In this document: one piece after another, positions 33,329 through 41,894 of the stretch | Layout: each line of letters opens with the position of its first letter | Position numbering within the stretch: position 1 is the first letter of the stretch | Assembly: GCA_023461435.1 (NCBI GenBank) | Contig: JAEYLC010000018.1 | Coordinates: forward strand, 1 to 44,776 | DNA: 44,776 nucleotides | Direction of reading: 5' to 3' | Source: Bacillota bacterium | GTDB taxonomy: Bacteria; Bacillota; Clostridia; Christensenellales; SZUA-584 | Position numbers and translations under genes: made by a program | The notes under the pieces: generated by a model | The model's database searches: none | Seen by the model: only the letters and a program-made list of their open reading frames with translations | Told to the model about the DNA's origin: nothing

Positions 33329-34464
33329 GCCGTCAGGCTCGCATGCGCGGCTTTGAGCACATCGGCGATCGCAATATGCTGCGGACAGTGGCTCTCACAG
33401 CTTCGGCATTCGACGCAGCTCGTCGCGTCCTTGCCGTTGTTTGAAACCATCAGCGAGTAAAACACCCTGCCGAACTCGGTCCAGTCCGAAAGCGCCTGAT
33501 CGTTATAAACCTTGAATATTTCGGGAATATTGATCCCCTCGGGGCACGGCATGCAATAGCCGCAGCCGCTGCAGCCCACCCTCACCGCCTGCCTGTAGAT
33601 ATCCTTCACCTGTGCCAGCATTGTAAGATCACCGGTGCTCAGCACACCGGGCGCGGCATCGCCGAATATACGGAGGTTGTCTTTGAGCTGCTCCATGCTG
33701 CTCACGCCGCTCAGTATCACCTTGGCTTCGGAGAAGTTATACATGAAGCGCAGCGCCCACTCGACAAGCGATCGCTTCTCGGCATAGCCATCAAGCAGCT
33801 TTTGCACGTCGGCAGGTATTTTGCTCGCGAGCATGCCGCCCTTGAGCGGCTCCATGATTGCCACACTGATACCCCTCTTCGCCGCGTATTTAAGCCCCTT
33901 TACGCCGGCTTGATGGTTGTCATCGAGCAAATTGAGCTGTATCAGGCACATATCCCAGGCATATGCGTTCACGATCTCCTCAAACAGGTCGTATTCGCTG
34001 TGGAATGAAAAGCCGATCTGCCTGATCTTGCCCTCTTTCTTCAGCTGCTCAAAAAACGCAATGCCGCGAAACTTCTTGACCTTTTCCCAGTTGCCCCTGT
34101 CAAGGCAATGAAAGATATAGATATCGATCACATCCACGTCGAGCCTTTTCACCTGCTCGTCGTAGATCCTTTTTAAGTCAGCCTCGCTTTTCACGTCCCC
34201 GATCGGAAGCTTTGTCGTGATCACGACCTTTTCACGGTAGCCGTCTTTTAACGCTCTGCCGAGCACTTGCTCGCTGCCCGGGTACGCGTAAGCCGTATCG
34301 AAATAATTGACGCCATTGTCGATCGCGTACCGGATCATACTGACGGCCTCATCTTCGTCAATCACATCGCTGCCGTCGCTTAATGTCATCCTCGGGTAAC
34401 GCATGCAGCCCATGCCGAACCGGGATATCCTTTTTTCAAGGCTGCCAAATTGAACATATTCCAT
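33325..34464 (-). CDS. Aldo-keto reductase with C-terminal ferredoxin domain
   Basis: Oxidoreductase of 379 residues. The N-terminal AKR barrel has FDTAYAYPGSE (Asp, Tyr), ITTKLP (Lys) and FHCLDRG (His). The C-terminal 90 residues carry two 4Fe-4S motifs (CSGCGYCMPCP and CVECRSCESHCP). This layout is common in anaerobes, where ferredoxin-type electrons may feed the reaction. The substrate is unknown. GAGGTGG lies before the ATG. Single gene. Confidence 0.92.
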   Translation of the reverse strand: MEYVQFGSLEKRISRFGMGCMRYPRMTLSDGSDVIDEDEAVSMIRYAIDNGVNYFDTAYAYPGSEQVLGRALKDGYREKVVITTKLPIGDVKSEADLKRIYDEQVKRLDVDVIDIYIFHCLDRGNWEKVKKFRGIAFFEQLKKEGKIRQIGFSFHSEYDLFEEIVNAYAWDMCLIQLNLLDDNHQAGVKGLKYAAKRGISVAIMEPLKGGMLASKIPADVQKLLDGYAEKRSLVEWALRFMYNFSEAKVILSGVSSMEQLKDNLRIFGDAAPGVLSTGDLTMLAQVKDIYRQAVRVGCSGCGYCMPCPEGINIPEIFKVYNDQALSDWTEFGRVFYSLMVSNNGKDATSCVECRSCESHCPQHIAIADVLKAAHASLTA

Positions 34465-34494
34465 AAAACCACCTCACAATGTATTCAAGTTCTA

Positions 34495-34522
34495 TTGTGA
34501 TTGCTGTTTGGAATCATCACAA
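34495..34522. other. 7-bp inverted repeat upstream of the aldo-keto reductase
   Basis: TTGTGAT (34495-34501) and ATCACAA (34516-34522) with a 14-base centre, about 31 bases before the gene on the minus strand. It could be an operator. No clear -10/-35 pair was found near it. Confidence 0.35.
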
Positions 34523-34569
34523 GGTCCAATTGTCATGATTTTTCATGGTTCCATTTTATGAGAGTCTCT

Positions 34570-35490
34570 TTAAAGTATGAGCATGGAGATCAGCGGTATC
34601 GTCACAACGGACAGCAGCGTGCTGATCACCGTCAGGCGTGACGTCAGCAGCGGATCGGCCTTGTGCTTTTGTGCGAGCACCACCACCATCGCTCCGGCCG
34701 GCATCGCCGTAATGATCACGGGAACGCTGAGCATCAGCCCACTAAATCCGATCGCATGAAGTATCAGAAAAGCCGACGTGGGCAGCAGCAGCAGACGGAA
34801 CACCGAAAACATATACGGCTTAAAGCCTTTCACGACAGCCTTCAGATCGGCCCCGGCCAGTATCATGCCGATCACGATCATTGAAAGCGGCGTCTGTGTG
34901 ACGCCGACCATATCAAGAAAACCCGTCATGGTCTCGGGCAGCCTAAGGCCGCACATCAGCACGATGAGACCGAGCACCGTCGCATAGAGGGGCAGATTGA
35001 TCAGCACGCTCTTGTCAAACAGCTTTTTATGATCTCCCGCCGCTCTCATGAGCGCGGGCGTAATACCATAAGACAGCAGATGCAGCGGTATCGAATACAG
35101 CGCGGCATACAAAAAGCCCTGAGAACCGAGCAGCATCTGACAGATCGGCCAGCCCATAAACCCGTAATTGTTGAAAAAAAGCGCGCTGCGGTAGGCCGCT
35201 TTTTGTGCCGGTATTTTGACATTCAGCACGAACGTCATCACAAAGCTTAAAATCAGCGTGGCGAGCGTCACGCTGACGGCAATGATAATGAGAATAGGCA
35301 GGTCGGCCTTGATGGCTTCATAATCAGCCGTCGTGATGGTGGACAGTATGCTCGCGGGCACCGACACATTGAGCACGAGCTTGGATATCGAGGACGGATC
35401 CTTCTGCTTTGAGATCTTGCTGTATGCAAACCCCACTAAAACGAGCGCAAAAATAACGCTTACTTTTTCAAACACAAGCCATATATTCAT
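34570..35490 (-). CDS. AEC (auxin efflux carrier) family transporter
   Basis: Membrane carrier of 306 residues, ten helices in two five-helix repeats separated by a cytoplasmic loop near residue 155. Features include the FFNNYGFMGWPICQMLLG motif near helix 4 and the PAGAMVVVLAQKH of helix 8-9. Bacterial members move malate, malonate or other organic acids; the substrate is not predictable. The start MNIWLVFEKVSVIF fits the family; longer in-frame starts exist at 35502 and 35556. The RBS is weak. Confidence 0.82.
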   Translation of the reverse strand: MNIWLVFEKVSVIFALVLVGFAYSKISKQKDPSSISKLVLNVSVPASILSTITTADYEAIKADLPILIIIAVSVTLATLILSFVMTFVLNVKIPAQKAAYRSALFFNNYGFMGWPICQMLLGSQGFLYAALYSIPLHLLSYGITPALMRAAGDHKKLFDKSVLINLPLYATVLGLIVLMCGLRLPETMTGFLDMVGVTQTPLSMIVIGMILAGADLKAVVKGFKPYMFSVFRLLLLPTSAFLILHAIGFSGLMLSVPVIITAMPAGAMVVVLAQKHKADPLLTSRLTVISTLLSVVTIPLISMLIL

Positions 35491-35615
35491 AGCGCTTATC
35501 ATATCATCGGCGGGATATGTTTTCAACCTTAAATCCAGTAAATAATCTGCTATCATCCGTTATATTCCATCAAATGTGTTATAATTGATTGAGATTGACT
35601 GCAAGGAGACAGCCC

Positions 35616-36077
35616 ATGACTATCCGCGTGATCGATACGGATAAAGACCATCCCGATTTCATCGCTCTCGTGGCGCTGTTTGACGAGCAGCTGATTGACA
35701 CATACGGCGCCGACGCGATGAAGGACTTTCATCCGCTCAACGCGCTGGACGGCATCATCCGAGCCGTGGTCGTGACCTGTGACGGTGAGCCGTGCGCGTG
35801 CGGCGGCATCAAGCGTTTTGACGGCGATTCGGCGGAGATCAAACGCATATTCGTAAAGCCAGGGTTTCGCGGGCTTGGGCTTGGCGGCATTGTGATGCGG
35901 CGTCTCGAAGAGCTGGCTATCGCCAATGGCTATAAGCGCGCGGTGCTTGAAACGGCGGCGGATATGTCGGCGGCGCAGGCGCTGTATCTAAAGCGCGGAT
36001 TCACACGCATGAAAAATTACGGGCCGTACGAAAACAACCCGCTCAGTTTCTGCTTTGAGAAAAACCTGACCGTTTAA
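35616..36077 (+). CDS. GNAT-family acetyltransferase
   Basis: N-acetyltransferase of 153 residues. The acetyl-CoA-binding motif A (VKPGFRGLGLGGIVMRRLEE in part) with G-x-G-x-G and the following helix is clear, and the C-terminal AAQALYLKRGFTRM is motif B. Substrate unknown. AAGGAG is seven bases before the ATG. Followed by a flavin reductase-like gene and a second GNAT gene, possibly one operon. Confidence 0.88.
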   Translation: MTIRVIDTDKDHPDFIALVALFDEQLIDTYGADAMKDFHPLNALDGIIRAVVVTCDGEPCACGGIKRFDGDSAEIKRIFVKPGFRGLGLGGIVMRRLEELAIANGYKRAVLETAADMSAAQALYLKRGFTRMKNYGPYENNPLSFCFEKNLTV

Positions 36078-36108
36078 CGGCTTTGGTATATCAATATGGA
36101 GGTATAAC

Positions 36109-36615
36109 ATGAGCAGTCATGAATTATTGGAGAAAACAGGAGCCGCGCTGCGGACAATCGGTGACACAGGCGCGCTGCTCGTCACGGGAACGGATAGGCC
36201 CAACGCGATGACGATCGGCTGGGCGATGGCCTCTGTGATGTGGACACGCGATATTTTTGTGGCGCCCGTCCGCTTCAGCCGCTACACCCACACGCTTCTC
36301 GAGGCGCACAAGGAGTTCACCGTTTTTGTCCCTTACGACGACATGAAAAAGGCAATCGGCGTCTGCGGCAGCAAATCGGGCCGCGATACCGACAAGATCG
36401 CACTCTGCGGCCTTAAGCTCGCACCGTCTCAAAAGGTGCAGGTGCCGCATATCGACGCGCACGGCCTTGTCATCGAGTGCCGCGTGATCTATCAGGACGA
36501 TTTTAAAAACGAACGGCTTGCGGACGATGTGCGCGGCAGCTGCTATTCTGGCCGCGACGAAGGAAACCTGCACACGCTGTATTACGGCGAGATACTCGCA
36601 CAGTACGAGATATAA
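36109..36615 (+). CDS. Flavin reductase-like domain protein
   Basis: FMN-binding split barrel, 168 residues, with the family pattern NAMTIGWAMASVMW and FVAPVRFSRYTHTLL. Such proteins reduce flavins or act as flavoenzymes in anaerobes. It starts 31 bases after the GNAT gene and ends three bases before the next. GGAGG lies upstream of the ATG. The exact reaction is not known. Confidence 0.85.
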   Translation: MSSHELLEKTGAALRTIGDTGALLVTGTDRPNAMTIGWAMASVMWTRDIFVAPVRFSRYTHTLLEAHKEFTVFVPYDDMKKAIGVCGSKSGRDTDKIALCGLKLAPSQKVQVPHIDAHGLVIECRVIYQDDFKNERLADDVRGSCYSGRDEGNLHTLYYGEILAQYEI

Positions 36616-36618
36616 CGC

Positions 36619-37113
36619 ATGCCGGACATATCGATACGAACAGCGGATGCTTCGGACGTGCCGCTGCTGGAAGCGCTCGCAAAGGAAATATGGACACAGC
36701 ATTACGCGGACATCATCACGATGGAGCAGATCAGCTACATGCTGGACAATTTTCAATCGGCAGAGGCGATTCTGCAAGACATGAAAAGCGGCGCGGTTTA
36801 TGATATCGCGTATGCGGACGGCGAGCCTTGCGGCTACAGCGCGACGGCGCCGGACGATAAGGGGCTTTTTTTAAGCAAGCTTTATGTGCGGCAAAGCTGC
36901 CGCGGGCAGGGCATCGCGCGCGCGATGGTGGGCCGCATCGATGACCGCGCGAAACAAACCGGCGCGGTGCGCGTCTGGCTCAAGTGCAACAAGCACAACA
37001 CGGGTTCACTCGCGGCATACGAGCGGCTTGGCTTTTGCGTCGCATATTCTTGCGTCACCGACATCGGCAACGGCTTCATCATGGACGACTACGCACTCGA
37101 AAAGATAGTTTAA
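36619..37113 (+). CDS. GNAT-family acetyltransferase
   Basis: N-acetyltransferase, 164 residues. Motif A is LYVRQSCRGQGIARAMVGRI in part, with the Q/R-x-x-G-x-G/A form, and AAYERLGFCVAYSC is the C-terminal part. It begins three bases after the flavin reductase-like stop; the ribosome binding site is poor, so translation may be coupled. It is not closely like the other GNAT protein 1 kb upstream. Substrate unknown. Confidence 0.88.
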   Translation: MPDISIRTADASDVPLLEALAKEIWTQHYADIITMEQISYMLDNFQSAEAILQDMKSGAVYDIAYADGEPCGYSATAPDDKGLFLSKLYVRQSCRGQGIARAMVGRIDDRAKQTGAVRVWLKCNKHNTGSLAAYERLGFCVAYSCVTDIGNGFIMDDYALEKIV

Positions 37114-37156
37114 AACAAAGACAAGCTTCCGACAAAGCACCAATATCATTGCTATG

Positions 37157-37264
37157 GAAAGTTACTAATTTCGGTCATCCTGAGGAGCAACGCGACGAAA
37201 GATCTATTGTGATAGATTCTTCACTTCGCTACACTCGTTCAGAATGACCGATAACGTAACTTTC
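37157..37264. repeat. Long hairpin repeat, left unit
   Basis: A 108-base imperfect inverted repeat. The outer arms GAAAGTTAC (37157-37165) and GTAACTTTC (37256-37264) are perfect; inside, CGGTCATCCTGA pairs with TCAGAATGACCG (one mismatch), and AGATC/AGATT regions can pair near the centre. The core words GTCATCCTGAGGAGC and TCAGAATGAC belong to a type of intergenic repeat seen in many bacteria. No gene lies between 37114 and 37473. Confidence 0.7.
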
Positions 37265-37310
37265 TGTTTATTGTGGTGCGTTTAGCGTGTGATGATTTCG
37301 AGCGAGCGAT

Positions 37311-37399
37311 AGCGAAGCGACTGCGGAGTGGAGCGAAATCCCATGTTCAAAGCGATTTATCATGGGATGTTTTCCACTTCGTAGTCACGACGCTTCGCT
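37311..37399. repeat. Long hairpin repeat, right unit
   Basis: An 89-base inverted repeat. Three sets of arms nest: AGCGAAGCG/CGCTTCGCT (37311-37319 and 37391-37399), AGTGGA/TCCACT (37327 and 37373) and ATCCCATG/CATGGGAT (37338-37345 and 37361-37368). The words GCGAAGCGA and TCAGCATGAC resemble those of the left unit, so the two may be related elements. Confidence 0.65.
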
Positions 37400-37473
37400 C
37401 CTCAGCATGACAGGTAGGGGGATCATCGATTTGATAGGTTGCTAGTGGCGTCCTGTCTTTTGTTTTTATAAGC

Positions 37474-39006
37474 TCACTCAAGCTTGAAAGAAAGCGTGCA
37501 ATCCTCGAGCATTGTCGATTCTTCCTGCCAGCCCTTCACGTCGTCTTGTTTGATCTTTGTGGGCTGCCCTTCGACATACGGCACATCGTCGTATCCGGTA
37601 AACCGGCTCAATATCATCTCGATTTCGAATGTATCGATCGCATCGAGCTCCGACGGCAGCATATCGAGATAGATGCACATGCCAAGGTCTTCCCCGTCCT
37701 CCTCCAAGCCGTACTGTTCCCCGCTCGTATTGAGTCTGATACCGTCGCCTTTCACGTTTGGTATCAGGCTGTGCAGGAAGCACTGCTTATCAAGCTCGTC
37801 CCAGGTATCGGGGCAGGTGATGCTCACATAAAGCTCCGCGCCCGAGGCGTAGCAGTCCATACGCTTTGCGGTCATCGTCACGCCCGCCATATCGACGGTT
37901 TTATTGACAAACGTCACATAATCGGGATCACTGTCCCTGTCTGCCCACGCATAAGTACCCTCGCCAGTAAACTCAACGGATTTGTTGATTTCATAGCTCT
38001 GCATGTTTTTATAGCCTGCCGCGGGATCGAAGCTGAAGCACAGCTTCACCATGCCGATGATTTCGCTCTGATGAACGATCATGTCGTCAACCTTGATCGG
38101 CGAAGAAAAATCTGTCGCCATCAACGGAATGTGGATCTCCACCTGCTGAATTCCCTCGAGCTTGCTGCTTCCCGCCATAAACTCTTTCGGATTGTAATCG
38201 GGATCAAACGCCTGAATTTTTCTGATCTCCTCATAATACTGCTCTCTGTCGGCCTCGGGTAAATCTTCGGCTGTGATCACATCATTATTCTTGGTCCGCG
38301 TAAAATCTACCGTCGCGGTGAACGAAACGCTTTTATCCGCTTCAATGAGCGCCACGCCTTCGTCGCTCATGTTGCCGTCATCGTGCATGTACGAAAGATA
38401 CTCAATGTAATCGGATTCGGCGAGATCCGTATTGACACTGTGGGCAATCCGTTCACCGTTCAATATCACGTAACCCGGATTTCTCATTGAAATACCGGTC
38501 TCATATTGGCTGTGATCCCCATTGCCGCCCATGATGAATTCGGGAGCGCCGCCGCCCATATCGAAAGACACCATGAGCTCCTGACCGTCAAAAAACATAT
38601 CACCGAGGCTCGGGGTCAATTTATCCGCCCATGCCTGCCACTCGGGCACGATGCTCGCGATCTCGATGCTGCTTAGTATAGCTGTTTGCTCAGGCATCGT
38701 TTCATCAATGATCGTGTCGAGTTCAGGGGTCGAAGGCCTTGCCTCCTTGGGCTGCGCAATATAGTTCTGCACGCTGTGATTGACTGTGAACCACTGCGCG
38801 ATCGCCGCGCGCACGGACGGTACCGACGCGCAAACCACCGCCAGCGCCACAATGCCCGCCGCAGCGGGAATGAGCCATCTGCGGGCCTTGGGTGATTTCG
38901 TCTCCGATGTCTCCTGCCTCAGCACCTTGTTTCTGATGCTGTCCTGACCGGGCAGCATGCCGCCTATCGCTTCTTTATAAAACTGATGTTCATTATTCAT
39001 CATCAT
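37474..39006 (-). CDS. DUF4179 anti-sigma factor-like membrane protein
   Basis: Protein of 510 residues with a short cytoplasmic N-terminus (1-40), one membrane helix (LIPAAAGIVALAVVCASV) and a long outer part. The start of the outer part (VRAAIAQWFTVN) and the domain around residues 60-160 fit DUF4179 anti-sigma proteins. The rest is a beta-rich domain with no known motif. It overlaps the ECF sigma gene by 14 bases, the usual layout for a sigma/anti-sigma pair. AAAGG is nine bases before the ATG at 39006. Confidence 0.85.
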   Translation of the reverse strand: MMMNNEHQFYKEAIGGMLPGQDSIRNKVLRQETSETKSPKARRWLIPAAAGIVALAVVCASVPSVRAAIAQWFTVNHSVQNYIAQPKEARPSTPELDTIIDETMPEQTAILSSIEIASIVPEWQAWADKLTPSLGDMFFDGQELMVSFDMGGGAPEFIMGGNGDHSQYETGISMRNPGYVILNGERIAHSVNTDLAESDYIEYLSYMHDDGNMSDEGVALIEADKSVSFTATVDFTRTKNNDVITAEDLPEADREQYYEEIRKIQAFDPDYNPKEFMAGSSKLEGIQQVEIHIPLMATDFSSPIKVDDMIVHQSEIIGMVKLCFSFDPAAGYKNMQSYEINKSVEFTGEGTYAWADRDSDPDYVTFVNKTVDMAGVTMTAKRMDCYASGAELYVSITCPDTWDELDKQCFLHSLIPNVKGDGIRLNTSGEQYGLEEDGEDLGMCIYLDMLPSELDAIDTFEIEMILSRFTGYDDVPYVEGQPTKIKQDDVKGWQEESTMLEDCTLSFKLE

Positions 39007-39556
39007 GATTCAATTCCTTTCTGACCGCATTTCTCGCACGCCATAGTCTGGTTTTCACGTTCTGCTCGCTGATGCCGAGCTGCTCCGCGATTTTCGCAAT
39101 GGGCATATCGTAATGGTAGAAAAGGACGAACGCCTTAAACGACAGCAGCGGCAGCTGGGCTGCGATACTCTGTACGGCCTCGAGAGCCTGCTTGTTATCG
39201 ATCAAAGCTTCAAAAGGGATATCCTCCGCTTCAATGATTTCCTCGCTGCCGCCGAGGTCAGTCTCCGCCTCTCTTTTTGCCGCGGCTTTTCTGTAATGCC
39301 TCGCCAGCTCCTTCTCGGTGAGCTTAATGATAAAGGCTTCCGGAAACCGGATATCATCAAAGCCCTTTTTCAGTACGCGCGTATAGAAATTGAAATAGAC
39401 GTTTTGCAATATGTCGTCCACCTGATCGGCACGGCTCGTTTTGATGATGACGAATTTCAAAATCTCCGGATACGTGTCGTCGTATATTTTGTTGAAATAG
39501 TCTTTTTCATTCATGCTTTGCGTTCGCTCTCGTTCATAACAGCCTGATATCTCCAT
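38993..39556 (-). CDS. ECF-type RNA polymerase sigma factor
   Basis: Sigma-70 factor of 187 residues. Region 2 (FNKIYDDTYPEILKFVIIKT, with DQVDDILQNVYFNFYTR) and region 4 (PLLSFKAFVLFYHYDMPIAKIAEQLGISEQNVKTRLWRARNAV, given in part) are clear. It probably switches on envelope-response genes, including its own. The start at 39556 (MEISGCYERE) has a strong AAAGGGAGG site; a shorter start at 39514 has none. Held inactive presumably by the overlapping DUF4179 protein. Confidence 0.92.
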   Translation of the reverse strand: MEISGCYERERTQSMNEKDYFNKIYDDTYPEILKFVIIKTSRADQVDDILQNVYFNFYTRVLKKGFDDIRFPEAFIIKLTEKELARHYRKAAAKREAETDLGGSEEIIEAEDIPFEALIDNKQALEAVQSIAAQLPLLSFKAFVLFYHYDMPIAKIAEQLGISEQNVKTRLWRARNAVRKELNHDDE

Positions 39557-39648
39557 TGCAGCCTCCCTTTCTAAACCGGTTCACTCTATAAGCGGCAGAT
39601 CCGGTTAAAAAGGTCACACTCATCATAACAAATTTTTGCACAAAATAA

Positions 39649-39676
39649 AAAAGGGATCAAAGTCCCTTTTCGTGAA
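39649..39676 (-). terminator. Terminator of the PadR/FtsW-like operon
   Basis: AAAAGGGA (39649-39656) pairs with TCCCTTTT (39663-39670) over a short loop. On the minus strand it is followed by TTATTTT. It lies just after the FtsW-like gene and before the ECF operon. Confidence 0.75.
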
Positions 39677-39688
39677 GTCTCGAACCGG

Positions 39689-40963
39689 CTATTCTGCCGA
39701 AACAGTTGCTTGTTTTATCAGCGTCTTCTCTTTTGCTTCGTCCTTCATATACGTGCTTCTGCGCCAAACCGAAAGGAAAACGCCCATGAGAGCGGCATCA
39801 GCCAAGTATTCATAGCGCGCATAGCTTAGGAACGGGAGGCTGTAGTAACCGCCCATCAGCCCCATATTTGCGCACAAATGGAGAATAATGCGGACGAGGA
39901 AATAGACGGTGATACCAGCTGACAGCATGCGCCCCAGTGTATGTGTGATCTTCAGCGACCGACGCAGCATAACCGCACCCAGCACACAATAGACAGCCGC
40001 GAGGGCGATACCCGGTAGCCAGCCATACGCGGCGATAATAGCTGTGATGATATAATAAATTCTGCTGCTCTCAAGTGTCATACCATTTCCATTGATATAA
40101 TAATCCGACGCGCCTGTCAGCTTCGCGGTATTGAGTATCCGCATCACCTGATCATGGTTCTGTGATAAGCCGCTTTCGCTGATAATCTTGCGAACCAGCA
40201 GATAGCAAAGCACGATGACCATGAGGCCGAAATAAACGCCAATTTCAATCCAGTTTTTCTTTGTTTGCTTCCATCTCAAGACTGCGAAAACAGTTATATT
40301 GATGATGGTCAGTAGCATCGCATAGTCTGAATCAATCAGATAAAGCGCCACAATCGATGCGATACTGAGCGATGAGGTCACTGCCAACCCTGCATTTTGT
40401 TTTTTCCAGCGGTGCGAGATAAACCCGATGTTACTTAAAATGAGAAGTAAAGACGAGCAGATTATCACTGGTGTAAAAAAGAGCAACGTGCCGTAGTCCC
40501 CGCCGTGATATGTTGAATCAAAAGCGATCAGATAAATACCGATGTAGATTATCGCAGCACCAAACAAGACATATCGAAGCTTAACCAAATAAGTATAGTT
40601 CAAAAAGTATAAACCAAGCATGATAGCAAATCCAATAATCATATGACGGATCACGCCATAATGGAAATCCATATATAAATTACTGCCGTATCCCGTCATA
40701 TTGACTGCCAAATAGGCGCTCACAGCGCTCAGCAGCAGCATGCACAATATCACGCGCCACTCCAGCCTCGGTCTGTGAATACTGTTCAGCGCCTTGCCCG
40801 TCTGCGCCGCGTCACCCATCGCCGCAATCGCTTCCGCTTCGCTCTTCCCTTCCGCGATTCTGTCGTCGATATGCGCATCAAGCTCGCCCCTTATCGTCTT
40901 GCGCGCGGCTCTGAACCTGATCTGCTCACACACCGTATCGAGATACTCATCTCTATTTTGCAT
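39689..40963 (-). CDS. HAAS-domain fused to FtsW/RodA/SpoVE-like membrane protein
   Basis: A 424-residue fusion. Residues 1-65 form a helical domain (EYLDTVCEQIRFRAARKTI, LDAHIDDRIAEGKSEAEAIAAMGDA) of the HAAS/permease-prefix type, which partners PadR regulators. About ten membrane helices follow and resemble the SEDS proteins FtsW/RodA/SpoVE, with the late GYYSLPFLSYARYEYLADAALMG matching their SLPFLSYGG-type end. Polymerase activity cannot be confirmed: the sequence is diverged and the acidic catalytic residue is not obvious by eye. It overlaps padR by 11 bases. Confidence 0.85.
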   Translation of the reverse strand: MQNRDEYLDTVCEQIRFRAARKTIRGELDAHIDDRIAEGKSEAEAIAAMGDAAQTGKALNSIHRPRLEWRVILCMLLLSAVSAYLAVNMTGYGSNLYMDFHYGVIRHMIIGFAIMLGLYFLNYTYLVKLRYVLFGAAIIYIGIYLIAFDSTYHGGDYGTLLFFTPVIICSSLLLILSNIGFISHRWKKQNAGLAVTSSLSIASIVALYLIDSDYAMLLTIINITVFAVLRWKQTKKNWIEIGVYFGLMVIVLCYLLVRKIISESGLSQNHDQVMRILNTAKLTGASDYYINGNGMTLESSRIYYIITAIIAAYGWLPGIALAAVYCVLGAVMLRRSLKITHTLGRMLSAGITVYFLVRIILHLCANMGLMGGYYSLPFLSYARYEYLADAALMGVFLSVWRRSTYMKDEAKEKTLIKQATVSAE

Positions 40964-41297
40964 AGCTTAGCTCTCCAATCACAGTATTGACGCCCTTGGA
41001 ATAGCGCTTCCATTCGTCTTTTTTCTGCGCGAGCACACCGATGCCTTTTTTGGTCAATGTGTAATATTTTCTCTGTTTTCCCGTCTCGGCGAGCTCGGTA
41101 TAAGAGGCGGCAAAGCCGTCTTTCTCGAGCCCGTGCAGCACGGGATACAGCGTGCCTTCCTTGAGTGAAAAGACGTTTTCAGATCTTTTTTCGAGCTCAT
41201 TCACGATCTCATAGCCGTACATATCCTTTTCGCTCAAAAGATGCATCACCATGAGCGCGGTTGAGCCGGCCATAAGGCTTTTATTAATGCTTTCCAT
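40953..41297 (-). CDS. PadR-family regulator
   Basis: Winged-helix repressor of 114 residues (MESINKSLMAGSTALMVMHLL, then YGYEIVNELEKRSENVFSLKEGTLYPVLHGLEKDGF in part). The KEGTLYPVLHGLE motif is typical. PadR proteins answer phenolic or envelope-acting compounds and control neighbouring transporters or membrane proteins. AAAGGTGG is five bases before the ATG at 41297; a GTG three codons earlier touches it. The promoter ahead holds two tandem operator-like repeats. Confidence 0.93.
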   Translation of the reverse strand: MESINKSLMAGSTALMVMHLLSEKDMYGYEIVNELEKRSENVFSLKEGTLYPVLHGLEKDGFAASYTELAETGKQRKYYTLTKKGIGVLAQKKDEWKRYSKGVNTVIGELSYAK

Positions 41298-41310
41298 GCC
41301 AACCACCTTT

Positions 41311-41354
41311 TACATAGATCATCTAGGCATATAATACATAGATATTCTAGGCAT
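41311..41354 (-). promoter_or_regulatory. padR promoter with tandem PadR operators
   Basis: On the minus strand, a perfect TTGACA (41354-41359), a 17-bp spacer and TATTAT (41331-41336). Two 20-base direct repeats, differing at only two positions, lie at 41311-41330 and 41335-41354; each reads TACATAGATnn TCTAGGCAT on the plus strand. One covers the -35/-10 spacer, the other the start of transcription. Confidence 0.8.
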
Positions 41355-41435
41355 GTCAATACATTTTATCTGATTCTTTCAGAGATGTGTTGAATATTGG
41401 CATTATTATTTGAAATCAAAATAAGCGGAACCATC

Positions 41436-41496
41436 TTGACAACCACAGATTACTACTGTAATCTGTGGTTAAGCTTTTAGACTACAGCAGTAATCT
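41436..41496 (+). promoter_or_regulatory. blaI-M56 promoter with two BlaI-type operators
   Basis: TTGACA (41436-41441), a 17-bp spacer and TAATCT (41459-41464). A perfect 13-bp inverted repeat, AACCACAGATTAC / GTAATCTGTGGTT (41441-41453, 41458-41470), covers the promoter. A second, related site (41479-41496) agrees with its core at 14 of 18 positions. Both have the TAC/GTA core typical of BlaI/MecI operators. Confidence 0.85.
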
Positions 41497-41513
41497 GAAA
41501 AAGAGGTTTTTAC

Positions 41514-41894
41514 ATGAACAGGCTGGCTGAGAGAATAGCCGATTCCGAACTTGAGATCATGCGGGTATTGTGGGATGCGAAGACTGCTTTGCCCGTTGCC
41601 GAGATTCGCAAAGCGATCTGCACAAAAACCGGTTGGGAGAGTTCCACCGCAAAGACTTTGCTGTATCGCCTGCAAAGTAAGGGCGTCGTGGCGCAGGAAA
41701 GACGGGAAGTCTATTACTATTATCCTTGTATCACGGAGGATGAATATAATGAGTATACGACACAGACGCTGATCGACAAACTCTATAAAGGTAGCGCTAA
41801 AAACCTGGTTGCCTCGTTTATATCATCAAGGAAACTAAGTAATGACGATATCACCGAACTGCAAAATATATTACGGAGCGGCAAGAAAAGATGA
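41514..41894 (+). CDS. BlaI/MecI-family repressor
   Basis: Penicillinase-repressor family regulator, 126 residues. The winged helix (ISDSELEIMRVLWD-like ADSELEIMRVLW, VAEIRKAICTKTGWESSTAKTLLYRLQSKGVV in part) and the dimer part are complete. In BlaR1 systems the membrane protease encoded next to it cuts it. RBS AGAGGT lies before the ATG. It overlaps the M56 gene by four bases. The target genes besides its own operon are unknown; no beta-lactamase lies nearby. Confidence 0.93.
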   Translation: MNRLAERIADSELEIMRVLWDAKTALPVAEIRKAICTKTGWESSTAKTLLYRLQSKGVVAQERREVYYYYPCITEDEYNEYTTQTLIDKLYKGSAKNLVASFISSRKLSNDDITELQNILRSGKKR

